NCBI GenBank assembly: GCA_010015745.1
Contig: ML978155.1
Span: 62,001 to 126,000, forward strand
DNA length: 64,000 bases
Source of the DNA: Setomelanomma holmii
Lineage: Eukaryota > Ascomycota > Dothideomycetes > Pleosporales > Phaeosphaeriaceae
Direction of reading: 5' to 3'
Positions 33,474 to 44,900 of this stretch are shown one piece after another; positions within the stretch are counted from its first letter, which is position 1, and every line of letters starts with the position of its first letter. Under the pieces are notes generated by a model. The model was not told the origin of the DNA. It saw nothing but the letters and a program-made list of their open reading frames with translations, and did not search any database. A program made the translations under genes and the position numbers.

Positions 33474-34329
33474 TTCGGTATGATTTAGTGCTGTGGTAGC
33501 AGTAATTCAATTCTTGTTGGTGAAGGCAATGGTTTTCGAAACACTCTAGCAGTCTCGAACAGTGATGTCATAGCTTGTGCCTTTAACTGGGTGCGGCAGG
33601 TACGATACCCCTGTCCCACGTGTAGAAACAGTGGCCTATCGGAGCACGCCGACTTTACACTCTCCAGATCTGCAATACCTGATTGCATATCTGTCCAAAT
33701 ATGAAACAGACTATGTGAATGTCCTAATACCAGTGAGGCAGGCAAGAATACAAAGCAGTTGCGCATTGCTGTCGGCACCTACCGCAAGTATGTAAGCTCA
33801 TGTAAATTAAATGCGATGAACATTGCGCAACCCCAACGAGCTTGTCTATCTACAGCAAGTGTCGACGTGTCGGTCTTCTACCGCCCTCTTGTCCCAAATT
33901 TCCTTCTCTCGCATTTGACACACTCACTACGCGCACACTACAACCTGTGTCGAATGCATTCTCGGCAAGCGCATACTGAAGTCTATGTGATTTCCAAGTC
34001 TTCTGAGTTTCCGCTCTTGGTCGACATATCTATCTGCCACATCTCCCATCCAATAAGTCTTGATCTCAGTTGTGCTGAGTCTGTGGGTGCATAGCTGCCC
34101 CGGCGAATGCCATATATTACCAGAAAGCTTGGAGCGTAATTCGTGTACATGGGTTAAACCCTTGATGGACGGGAGCTGCCAAGGTTGGTTTGTCTGATGA
34201 ACCAGCATCGTGCCGTAATGCTCGAAGCAATGCATGCAGCATAGTTTGAGATTGGTGCTGGGTATTTTGAACGCCTATCTCTCCTCCCGAATGCTGAATG
34301 CCCCTTACCGCGCTACTCGTTGTCATGCT
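33474..34329. other. intergenic stretch, 0.86 kb
   Basis: Upstream of the DUF3632 gene and downstream of the thioesterase gene, both on the minus strand. No frame with coding features. Confidence 0.45.
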
Positions 34330-35338
34330 TCATCCCTCCCTTCTTCTTACTTCGTGATCTTCAAATGTCCCCTTAACCCTAACACACAAATCGCCCTTCA
34401 TACTCTCCAACGTCGCCGTAATCTCCTGCTCCTTCTTCGGCTCCACCTTCTTCGTCCAATCCTTGTTCGGACTAAGCCAACCCAGCCACTTCCTCGTTGG
34501 CTCTGTTTCTGGCTCGGGAGGTGGTTCGGTTTGTGGTAGGTTTGGTTTCGAGAAAGAAGCGCGGAGAATGTATAGGTCGAGGCTGTATGTGGGTTTGGCA
34601 TAGGTTATGCTTAGGGATGTTGGGCGGTGGACTACTTCTGCGGGAGTGGTCCAATTAGCCTTCACTCCCATTTTCATGTCAACGTCCAGAAGAGATTTAA
34701 TTGTACATACCTACATCACCTACCGGGCCTCTCACCATCCTCGCCATGGCCTCCTCAAATACAGTCGCTATAGCTCCCCCATGCGCCACACCAGGCCACC
34801 CAGCCAATCCTCCTCCAATCCACACCACAGCAACCAATTCCTTGGTCTCAGGATTCCAAAATGCCCGCTGCACGCCCAACCCACGAGTCCCACTCAACGC
34901 GCTTAATATGCCCTTTCTGCCGGTTGTCTCCTCATGCTTCGCAGAGTCGACATCCACTTCTACCCAGCCCTTGACTGGGATCGTTTCTGCGCATCCACTT
35001 TCCAATATAGGTGTACCCGTGTGGAGGTGATTGGCGCTTTGCTTCCGCAGTGTACGTACGATGTCGAGTTTATCGATATCGTCACTCAATGATTGCAGAA
35101 TCAGACGATCTTCGGGTGAGCCAGGCATAGGCAGCCCCAGAGGAGCAGCAAATTGGCGTGCGCCGAGGCCAGTGGCTATGCCCAGTGCAAGAATACTGCC
35201 ATACCAGAGGTACGACCAGCGCATGCGGGACTGGAGGGGTAGGTCGAGGTGCGGTCGGAAGGCATTTCTATGGGCGGTACATGTTGCATTCGGTGCTCGG
35301 AAGGGTAGTGCGCGGAATATGAGGCGAGCTCGCGACAT
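34330..35338 (-). CDS. 4HBT-type (hotdog) thioesterase superfamily protein, probably mitochondrial
   Basis: Exons 35338-34711 and 34664-34330 encode 320 aa. The N-terminus is rich in Arg and Ala (MSRARLIFRALPFRAPN), consistent with mitochondrial import, followed by one TM segment (SYLWYGSILALGIATGLGA, about 43-60). The hotdog domain starts near residue 140; its hallmark helix is GWPGVAHGGAIATVFEEAMARM, where the AHGG turn and the Glu on the following helix are the acyl-CoA thioesterase active-site features. Exon 2 contributes ANWTTPAEVVHRPTSLSITYAKPTYSLDLYILRASF and a Pro/Glu-rich loop before the last strand. Likely hydrolyses acyl-CoA at an inner-membrane surface; substrate unknown. The 46-nt intron starts GTATGT and ends GGGAG. 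Confidence 0.86.
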
Positions 35339-35520
35339 TGTCTACTGATTGTCACTAGTTGTGCGATGTGGAAAGGCAATTCGTGGTGTGATGATATGCT
35401 AGAGCTTTAAGCTTGACCGACCGAGGCACGCTTCTAGCGGCTTGGCATAGACATGCACTTCTACCTCACCGCGACAACGTCAATGCGACTCTAACGCGGA
35501 GGGATCTTGCGCTTACCCAT

Positions 35521-36066
35521 TTATGACATATCCATCATGATATATGCATAGCGTTCGACTTCTTCACCATTGTACACTCTCTGGTCCCGGTTGTCGACTT
35601 GAACGACATTCAACTCACACCTTGGAACATACAAGCCTATGCAACATTCTATATCAGTCTCTATATCTCTAGGATCATAACAGAGGTACACTTCACATAC
35701 ATTAATACCCAACAAATTCGGCGCCGGCGGAATATCACCAAGCCCCTTCATCCTCGGATCAAAGAACACACTACTCCCGCAATGCCCACAGAACTTATGC
35801 AAATTTCGCTTCGGCCCAAACGAATAGTCTCTCAGCGCATCGTCACCGCTCTTCATGCGTAGCTGCGACCTCTCTGGATACACAAGCAAGTAGCCGTTGC
35901 GACTACATATGCTGCAGTTGCAAGGTACGACTTTCCACTCCTCCAGCGGTGGAGAAAGAACGACTTCGTAGCGTACGGTCCCACAGTGACAACTTGCAGC
36001 GTATGTCTGGCAGTTGTTTGGATCGAAAGTCGGGAGAGATGGCTTGCTCTTCTCGGACTCGGCCAT
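35521..36066 (-). CDS. GFA-domain (CENP-V/GFA, zinc-binding) protein
   Basis: Unspliced frame from the ATG at 36066 encodes 181 aa. The glutathione-dependent formaldehyde-activating (GFA) domain shows all zinc-site cysteines: ASCHCGTVRYE, PCNCSICSRNGYLLVYP and FCGHCGSSVFFDP. The family includes S-(hydroxymethyl)glutathione synthases but most fungal members have unknown substrates. After LLGIN the frame runs through CEVYLCYDPRDIETDIECC..., which does not look like the usual continuation; it starts with GTATGT and could be an intron of 87 nt (35700-35614) that is a multiple of three and stop-free. Spliced, the protein would be 152 aa, nearer the usual size. Both versions share the C-terminus. 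Confidence 0.85.
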   Translation of the reverse strand: MAESEKSKPSLPTFDPNNCQTYAASCHCGTVRYEVVLSPPLEEWKVVPCNCSICSRNGYLLVYPERSQLRMKSGDDALRDYSFGPKRNLHKFCGHCGSSVFFDPRMKGLGDIPPAPNLLGINVCEVYLCYDPRDIETDIECCIGLYVPRCELNVVQVDNRDQRVYNGEEVERYAYIMMDMS

Positions 36067-37400
36067 GTTGGACTTGTGATGAGAGGTGGTGAGGCGTCGG
36101 AGCGGGGTAAGGATGGTGTGAGGGAAGTGCTGGTCGGTGATACGCGACTTGCTACATATATTGATGCTGATATAGGCAACTATGCATACGTACCGCCACC
36201 GTGACGATCCTCTCGGAAGATCTGCGAGGCCATTCATCGGAGATGATGCAGCACTACCGGCGACATTGAAAAGTCTCCGATTATCGTGATGGGGAAAGTC
36301 TCCGCCACTACTACACCGCAGTATAGTGTCGAAGTCCTTGAGAAATTTCACATGACTGAGTTTGTGCAAGTTCCACTAAAGACGTTGCGTCATGTTCCCC
36401 TGCACGACTTAGATTCCATGGACTAGACATCGACGGTCAACAACATAACATACGACTGACTACGAGACAGACACAGCAGGCACAGCAAATACCGTGTCCA
36501 TCTACACATTGTATTTTGTAGCAAAAGTTCTTGAATATAGCGGGGTGTAGTAGCCAGCAAAAGACATCCCATCTTCCAAGATTCTAGACTCTAGTCCACT
36601 ATATCATGGATATCTACCATCCTAGCACAATCCAACATACTCGCAAGACTATATCCCATCCTCATGCCCAATATCATACCCACCGCGTCACCTCCCCAAT
36701 CCGCCCATCATCCTCGGCATCAACCCGATCTCGTCCCACCACTTAATATATCTCGTCCCACCACTTAATATATCTCGTTCCACCACTTAGTATATCTCGT
36801 CCCACAATCCCACACGCATGTTCCACCGCTTTGGTCACTACTGACCTGCATCAATGCACCACTTGGTTTCAGCCTCTTGGGCCCAACGATCCCGTGGCCC
36901 AGCGACACAGACGATCCCGTGTAACGCGAGTAATGTCGCACGGGGACGAACGGGCTTGCGGTACGTAAGGCCTGCGAGGTCCGATTGGTGTCTTGGTTTC
37001 GTGTCAGGGAGGCGTTGGGCTGGTGGAGTTCTGGCGCAGTGGTGGGTTCCGAGGGGGCGGGTGGTGGGTTGAACGGGCGCGTATGGCGAAAGGTAGGCTT
37101 GGGTGGTGGGATGACGTTGAGGTGGATATGGGGGCTTGGATCGGTTGTGAGGTTTGGGTTTGGGGCGTATGGATGAGTGAGTCAAGAGAGATTGGCGAGG
37201 ATATGGAGAAGAGTCTTGAGATGACATAATGCTTCGTGTCGAAGACATGACCTCTTCGCTACTGTTAATAGAAGATTTGCGGAATGCGAAGTCAATCGCA
37301 AGGCCCTGAACATATCATCAATGACTAGACCTAATTAACAATCCAACTCCAGAACATCACATCAATCAAGACCCAAGCCCCTCCACACAACCTCCTGACA
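36067..37400. other. intergenic stretch, 1.3 kb
   Basis: Contains a short 22-bp tandem repeat (36729-36805, listed separately). A 136-codon minus-strand frame at 36838-37248 is Pro/Ser-rich and overlapped by plus-strand frames; not supported. Confidence 0.45.
36729..36805 (+). repeat. 22-bp tandem repeat, 3.5 copies
   Basis: Units start at 36729, 36751, 36773 and 36795 (partial). Each reads TCTCGTCCCACCACTTAATA plus two bases; the third has two substitutions. Lies in intergenic sequence between convergent or unrelated transcripts. Confidence 0.95.
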
Positions 37401-38902
37401 CTATTTCAAGAACGCATCCACATCCTCCTTATGATGCCACGCATCATTATACGCCGCACTCAGCTGCAGCTTTCCGTCCCACGTCCCTAAAAACACGCCC
37501 ATCCCCTGCCCAGTTCCTCTCCCGTCACCCATGGCTTGTCGATCTTGAATGGTCCATGTCGTGGTTGGACGATCTTGTCCAAGACGCGGAAGCTACTCAT
37601 GGATACTGACGGCGAATCGTTCGGTGGGGGTACGGGCGTTTCGTTCGGGGCTGATATCGGATCAGTGAAGAAGGATGGTACGAGTGCAAGATGATCTGGA
37701 TCATTTCGCACTTTGGTATAGAATGTGCGAACCTGTTCGACCAGGGCTTTGAACTCCTTCTGAACCTGCTATTGACTTGATTGTGTGTCCTCAGTTGCTG
37801 AGGGAATTGCCAAGCCAAGGACAAGGCTCTCGCCAGATACGGAGTGATACACAGCCGCAGCATGCGCAGGTGTATTATATGGAGTCATACATCTTGGACG
37901 TTCGTTGATGAGAGCGTAGCTGAGGTAGCGTGTCAATCGACTCTCTTGGCTCCTTTCCTGTAGATCTTGCATACTGCATGCGACAGCTGTATGATAGACG
38001 TGCGTTATTGTGGCACCAAGTTTTCTGCATGCCCCGATCAATCGAGCGGTATCGGGCACAGAAAGTTCGTGTGCGATGCGTTGATGTTTGCCTGGGACCA
38101 TAGGACCTTTCTTGGATGGTAGGGACAAGATCTCGACGTCATTGCGAAGTGATGTCTTTCGATTGATGATGGCTTGAAGACGATGCTGCCGCTGTATGGT
38201 GAGGATGGGTGGGATGGCGGCAGCTATGCGTAGTGGTGGGCTGAGCAGTTGACACTCAATGTTTGGCGGAGGAGGTCTCCAAGCTTCTGGGATCTGAAAG
38301 GCGAGCGAGGCGTGAGAAAGTAGTGCGTTGAGAAGCTGCAAAGTGCCCATGCCGTCCATGGTATCATGAGGCGAACGAATAACAAGATCGCGCCGCACTG
38401 TATTCGCATCCTCTCCAAGGCTGGGAGGAGTGACGATGAATAGCGATGGGAACTTCGGTGCGGGTGGATCAAGGTTGCACCACTGCAGTCCCGACGTTCC
38501 TGGGTTGATTGAAATGGATGTCGCACTCAGCCATTCGTCTATCTGAGCCTCGAAGCCATCCGGGAGAAATGCCCGGTATGACCTGACCCATTTCCCACGT
38601 CCTAGATTGTACTCAACATACGAAGCTATCGTGGGATGTTCGAAGCGAAGTCTTAACCAAGCTTGACGAAGTGCATCCTCAACCATTTTGCCAGTCTCTT
38701 CGAGTGAGGAATCTTGGGTGACGTCGATGGATAGTGATACGAACCCAGTGATTGCGAAGAAAATACGACCAGATCCTTCGTACGTCTTGGCCATGTCGGT
38801 ATAGAACCGTTCTGCTTCGTCAATTTCTCGCCCCCAGTGCCCGGGTGTTGACTCGCGCCAATCGAGGTAGGGATAGCACGAAGTCGCCATGTTCAGGAAC
38901 AT
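37401..38902 (-). pseudogene. broken acyltransferase (trichothecene 3-O-acetyltransferase-like/condensation superfamily)
   Basis: Intronless minus-strand frame from 38902 encodes 377 residues to a TAG at 37769-37771. It begins MFLNMATSCYPYLDWRES and contains the active-site motif HxxxD (SPHDTMDGMG), as in BAHD/AATase-type acyl-CoA-dependent O-acyltransferases. Directly after the TAG the same frame continues with QVQKEFKALVEQVRTFYTKVRNDPDHLALVP, clearly homologous sequence, down to WVTGEELG near 37510. There one base appears deleted in a G-run (37503-37507), and the sequence GMGVFLGTWDGKLQLSAAYNDAWH with stop at 37401 continues in another frame. No intron with GT-AG ends of credible size removes either lesion. 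It is probably a recent pseudogene; sequencing error cannot be excluded. Confidence 0.82.
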
Positions 38903-41900
38903 TAGTCTGAGTAAAAAGATATGGAGATGTTTTTGAAGTGAGCCACGAGCGATTGACCATGATTTTCTTGCATAACAGACAGATGAGCTCCAGATGTACC
39001 TGCCTCAGCCCCTGCGCTCTTGCCTTCGCACTTATCCCACTCTCACAGACGCCCTTTCTCGCAAACTTCTCCCTTTCGTCCAAATGATACGCATGAGAAG
39101 AATCATACATTTGGGAGCCACCAAAGTGGGGCGACGAATGACACCACCTGATTTCAAAGCTGAAGTTATCACCAGGCATGGCATGCGCTACAGCTTGACA
39201 CGGTGCGGAGATATCATTCAATTCGCATTGCTCCAAGTGCCGAATGCATCATGTGGGCAAGCTCTGATGGTTTCTGGTAACAAGGCTAATTGCTTATTGG
39301 TGAGTAGGAGGTGTGGACTGGGAGGCGAGCTTGAAGATATTCACCGGTACAACTTCGGAAGTGGGACCAAAGGGCCGCCTTTCGTGACCATCATGAGTCG
39401 CCTCTCTTCGCCTTCTGAGCTTGGTGACCGAAGATTACCTATCCTCGTGGGCTGTCCAAAGCTCGATCATCCAAGACTGATGCAGATAGTCAGACGATCT
39501 CTGGAATAAAGAGTCCAGGGGGCGTTGTTGTCGGGACGATGGCCCGATGGGATTGTAGGAATGTGTGCTGGTCGTTACGATGTTCCCAGGTAGTATTCAT
39601 GAGAACAAAATGCTGAATAGTGTCAACGGGAAGCAGGGATCTATGTCATGGTAATAGGCCAATTTATTCAATAGCCCGCAACCAAGGGGTTCATAGCAAA
39701 TTAGGTTGTACAGCCAGCATGAAATGTGCAAATGTTTTAAGAAGGAGCATGTTGACGATGAGATTCTTGGGAGCAATCACCCTTAGAAAAAAACATATTT
39801 CGACATGTTAATGTCGAGCAGCTTTAAGAAAAACATGGAGAAACATGGTGTCTTACTGGAGTCCTGCTCATGCTATTCGTCCGTCGGCTTGCGACACAAT
39901 ATCACAGAGTATGCTACCGTGATCGACCGCAATCGCAATCCGAAGGTGATGTTCTGCGTGCTGAAGCACTGCAGATCATACACTGGAGTCTACTGGTCGT
40001 TCGAAACCCAGAGGTAGTTTCGGGCGCGCGTACTTGTGCAAGTATGATAGTTTATAGTCCAACACCCTATCGTTGTTCGAGCCTTTGAGATAATTTCGGG
40101 GCATACTGTTGGTCTACCGAGCGAAAAGAATGTGCTAGGTACCTCTGTGCTCTGCGTATATGCTCGATGCCTCGCTTCGTCGTGGACTAGATGTCGTTGC
40201 TGTTGCATTATAGTGTTCGAGATGGCGGTTGCGTCGCGGAGCAGTTCCTTCGGCACGATTCGAACGCAGGTGTTGTAAGCGATCGAACATCTGCAACCGA
40301 TCAGTGCAGTACCAAGTAGCAGTCGATTCAAGTCTGAGTCTGCCAAGGAGCACATATTGCACCTTCCCAGTACTCAAGCGGCTCCAGGGATTTCGCCCCT
40401 ACGCCCGGCCGCCGCACTTCCCTTCGAGGTCTCATGCTGACGATCGATACGAGCTAGCATTCTCGAATCGAAGGATTTACCTCACTGACAAGACAAAGGT
40501 CCACATGAGTGACCGTCGAAGCTTTGCAGTGTCAAACACTACGTGATCGTAGTGTCCCGGTACTACGTGTTGGCCGTGCTGTTGTTCTCTCGCCCTGGTG
40601 CAACCGTAACATCGCTAAGCAATCCGGTAAAGGAAGCTCATTCGGGGTACGGGAACACGACAATGATGTTGGTCATCTGTGAGATGCATGCGTAGACTAT
40701 GTCGAGTCGGAGGGAGGACTTTCCGTCTGTGTTCAGGACGAGGACTTCGTGCGCGTGGTATTGCCCGAGAGGGGAACAGCGAGTGCGACACGGTACTAAG
40801 CTGTAAGCTGAGGATACACCGGTATTGCGAGCGTATAGTTAGCCTGGCGGGTCATTTTGGTCCTGCAAATGCTTGAAATAGTGCAGAGTATGTTGACGTT
40901 GTGGGTCTTTGATTCGAGTGACTATTGCTGGTCGTGTTCTGCCGTGACAGGTTCCAGTACCTTGTGGCTGACGAGTCAGCCTCTCAAGAAGAAAGCAACT
41001 TACTGCATCTAGCCGTTGTTGTCTTTTGTAGGCCGATCGATTTTGTCTCTAATATCATGCCTGGAGAGTGGGCTGTTCTTTCCCAGGTGGTGTATGGAAA
41101 TTCATCGCAGCCAAAATTAGCGTCCTCTTCACGACGGACTCTCACCTCCAACAGGAGCGAATTCAAAGGGTTTCACACCGCTCGCAATTCAACTTCCAAT
41201 ACTGCACTAGGGCAGTGTACACCCTCACACTATCCTTCATCTACAGACAGTTCGAAGGTAGCTGAGGAGACAAGATCTGAATCCTTTTTCACAACTGTGT
41301 CTAGCATCGTGAAAGCGACTAGCACGACCTCAGGCAGGGCAATTGAGCATTGATACCGCATTGGATCACAGCTCTGATTATGTCAGATCCTTATGCCAGC
41401 CATGCCGACGATGCTGACAGGGTTGCTTCATGCAGGTGGAGAGTAAGCCGCAGTCATCGGACTGCGCTGCGAGCCTGCGTCTGATAACGGGGTTCGGATC
41501 TTATCGCCACTGTCGTGATGAAGTCGATCTTGGTAGTGGAGGCGCCCTGCCAGGTGCCTCTGGCAGCTGCTCTGCATGCTTAGGCTGCCATCTATTTCGA
41601 GCGGATGAAATGGAAGACCCTGTGCATCTCTAAATCTTTCGGACATGTCCGCACACAAGCGGCTCCTGCACCATCCGATAGTGATGAACTCCGAGTCGCA
41701 ACAAGGTCTGGATTATTCTCAGGCAGTGACCAATGGAGAAAAAGGAAAGACTCGATCAGGCCCAACATTCCTGCAAGAGGGGAGGGTGTGCAATAGCACT
41801 GGGCCCCCATGGCCTGATAGTCCTCGTAAGTCTGTAAGCGAAAGGAATGGTCCCATGGAATCGCGAATGTGCAGACATCCCGGGATGAACGCGGTAAATT

Positions 41901-44900
41901 CGCTCCCAATTCAACAGAATGCATACAAAATTGCCGTACAGTGTATGCCGAAGGCCGGGCAAGCGATCAATTCTGCAATTATGTGCAGTGTTGACATACC
42001 ACCAGCGACGCGCGCCTGAGCATGACCGTAAGGCAAGATCGCTGCAGGCAGTGATTCGCGGCTGTAAAACACTTCATTGGCGGAGTTTTGCAATGGAACG
42101 GAGGATGTATACAATCGAGGTCGCCAAGGAAGGATTGCATGCTGGATAGTGGAGGACCTCCAGCGAACTTGTACACTTGCGGTTGCTTGCTCCGTACAGC
42201 GAATAACGTCGCGAAACAGCACATGCTTTGCTTACGGACGTGAGCAGTTGCAGTCGCACATCCCTTGCACAGGCACTCTCCTTGTGTCAAAGTTGTTACG
42301 AAGCGCGCGCTCAGTGCACAAATTCCACTGGACAATGGAAACGCACTTTGCACTTCTCGATAGCTGCAGATGGAGATGTCTCTCTGCGCCCCAAAATGAT
42401 TGACAAATGCAAGGGTTAAGCTTTTGCACGAAAGACATCTTAATGCTGGGCTTCCCTGCGTGCATCTTCGATTTGGGCGTGCACGATCCAGCCGGGATGG
42501 CTTGTTGTTGGCGTTTGGCTAGCGGGCGCGTTAGCAAGCGCAGTCTCTTTCAGGAAGAGAACGACAGTGCCCGGAGGAGATCAACGGGATCTCCAGAGCG
42601 GAGTGAGATGCTGGCGCCGCCACGGAGACTTGTGTTTGACCGTCGCCATTCTGACGCAGGTACAGGTGTCGCTCATCGAAGTCGATGCCCCCTGACTTTG
42701 TGCTTTGCTCGGCCTCCTGCAGCAATTGCCCCGAGAGATTGAACGTGAAGCACTAGAAGAATTGGATGACGTAATGGGTAAGGTCAACTCAGAAGCGCGC
42801 TGAGAGCGGCTGAGAAGAGTGAATGCGTGGACGCGATCTGGCCCCTTTGGTGAGAGGCTGGACAGCAACTCCAATCAATGGAATCGGGACAGCTTTGGGC
42901 GAATCATGTTTTGGCCGGCCGGACTGAAAATTAAGCGTTTAGCAGCGATGAACGAGCTGGTAAACTTTCTTCAGCCCAAACGTGCTTTGGCGCACAGGCC
43001 CCTGCGGCAGGGCCAAGCGAGCGAATCCTTGCGCGCTCTAAATTGGAGGGCCATCAACAGGAAAGATGCATCTGTAGGGGCTGCATCACGCAGGAGAGAA
43101 GCCGCCAAGACGAAGTCACAAACCTAGTACGTGGGGTTATGCATTGAAATCATTTCAACTTACTCGCGCTGCAGCGGACAAAGCAGGCAGTTTCCTGACA
43201 ATCGAGAAGTACTCGCAGCGTGCTCCCTGGTCGCGAGCAGCGCACTAAGGAGTCTTGATATGAAATACCTGAGCACAAGCAATGGTCCTTGAGTCGTTCG
43301 CGTTCAGACCATGAGTTGTGATGGCGGTGCATTGGTTACGTTATGCGCCGGCAGACTGCATTGCTGGCGACCTGAGTGCTCAACGGTATGTGCACTGGAG
43401 AAGTTACCTGCAGTGAGGCTCAAAACGTGGCCGCCCTCAACCGCTGAGACCGGTGGAGTCGGAGCACGATAGCGAATGCGAAATGGTTGCTTCTTCGAGT
43501 GATGCATAACGGAATTCCCAATAGTCTGGTCGGGCGTGCTCGGTTCGAGGTTAAGACTTCGGACGACCCAGGATGTGTGGGCTGGGCCGCATCCAAACGC
43601 TAAAACCCACACGGCGTCGGTTAGCCTGTGCAGCCCGCGTGTCACAGGACCGCCAAGCGTGTGGATACCGGGCGCTCCGAGTGCAGAGATCTGGTAAGAG
43701 TCTTGATGGACCGATCCTAGCGCAACACTGACAGTGCGCAAAGTAGGGCACAAGTGAGGAGTAATGGGTGCAGAGTCACGTTCTCCGGTGGGCGCGTAGA
43801 TAGCGTGAATGGACCACGATGTCGTTTGGCAGAATGCAGAACACGAAGGTCGATGACGAGATGAGCAAGGCTGGCAGGCAGCGGAAGCACTAATCGAAAT
43901 GACGGCATGTGTGGTACCGACGTATGTACGGTCGGAGTACACACAGGGTGGATATGGACAGAGGCGAGCTTGGGCCCGGGTGTGATTAACCGCGTGCGCG
44001 CACCGGCAGAGAGGTTGATGAGGAGACATGGATGGGCCTGGTCGCGCGATTCCAGCAGCTGCAGCGTCACGACATAGCGCGTCGACTGCTAAACAGAGTT
44101 GGAGCGAGCATTACTCGGTACACCTACTTGGATAGTCAGGCTATACGTTGACTTTTAGAGATGAGGGATTACTGCACACCAGCAAGCGCGCGAGCAGAGA
44201 CGGTCCACTGCTGGAGCAACCGGTGAGATTCACTGGCCGCGAGTGGACCTCTTGGCAGACCTCGCCTATGGAAGGCGCTCATTGGGCGAAAATACCCAGG
44301 ATTACACGAAAGCTCGCATTGGGAGCGTCTTGCGTGACGAACACTGGCGCGAGATGAAAGGGAGCGCACCGTGTCTCTGCGATGCTCGCTGGGTTTCCTT
44401 TTAGCAGTGCGTGTTTCTCAACAGGTGTCAGTCTGCAGCGCGCCAGGGCCGTGAACGCCTACCGCGATCCGAGACGGGCAGACAGCAAGCCTCGCACGCC
44501 TCTCTTCACAGCCAGCCCGCGGACGGCGCACGAGGATCCGGCCTTTGGTTGCGGGTACGAGATCTCTGGCCCTGCACGGCGCCATATCCAGCTTGGCTTG
44601 GGCGCGCTGCTCCATCCCCGCGGTGGCATGCTGGGTGCTGGGATTGAATGTGGGTGCACATCGGCTTCGATCGACGCCCACAGCGCCCAGGTCCATGTCG
44701 CGCTCTGCTGCTCCCGCCAGTCGCTCGCTGCAATAACCAGGCCACTGGGAGTGCTCGACGACACGGCATCCGCAAAGCCATCCGCCGCTGCCAGCGCCAG
44801 CCGTTCATTGACTGCACCACACGGCAGCTGTCACTGGCGACCGTGGGCGTCTCGTGCTCTGTGATGGCCAGGGTGCGTCTCGTTGGTTGCGAGAGACGCT

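Noticed and set aside
34370..34385. telomere-like CCTTAACCCTAAC
   Set aside because: A single chance occurrence inside the thioesterase coding exon; no array.
37736..37800. intron that would remove the TAG of the acyltransferase gene
   Set aside because: The only GT-AG pairs spanning the TAG give an intron of 11 nt, or an intron that would remove conserved coding sequence.
43304..44029. 241-codon minus-strand frame
   Set aside because: Excess of Cys, His, Ser and Arg as in translated non-coding GC-rich DNA; several other long frames overlap it on both strands; no motif.
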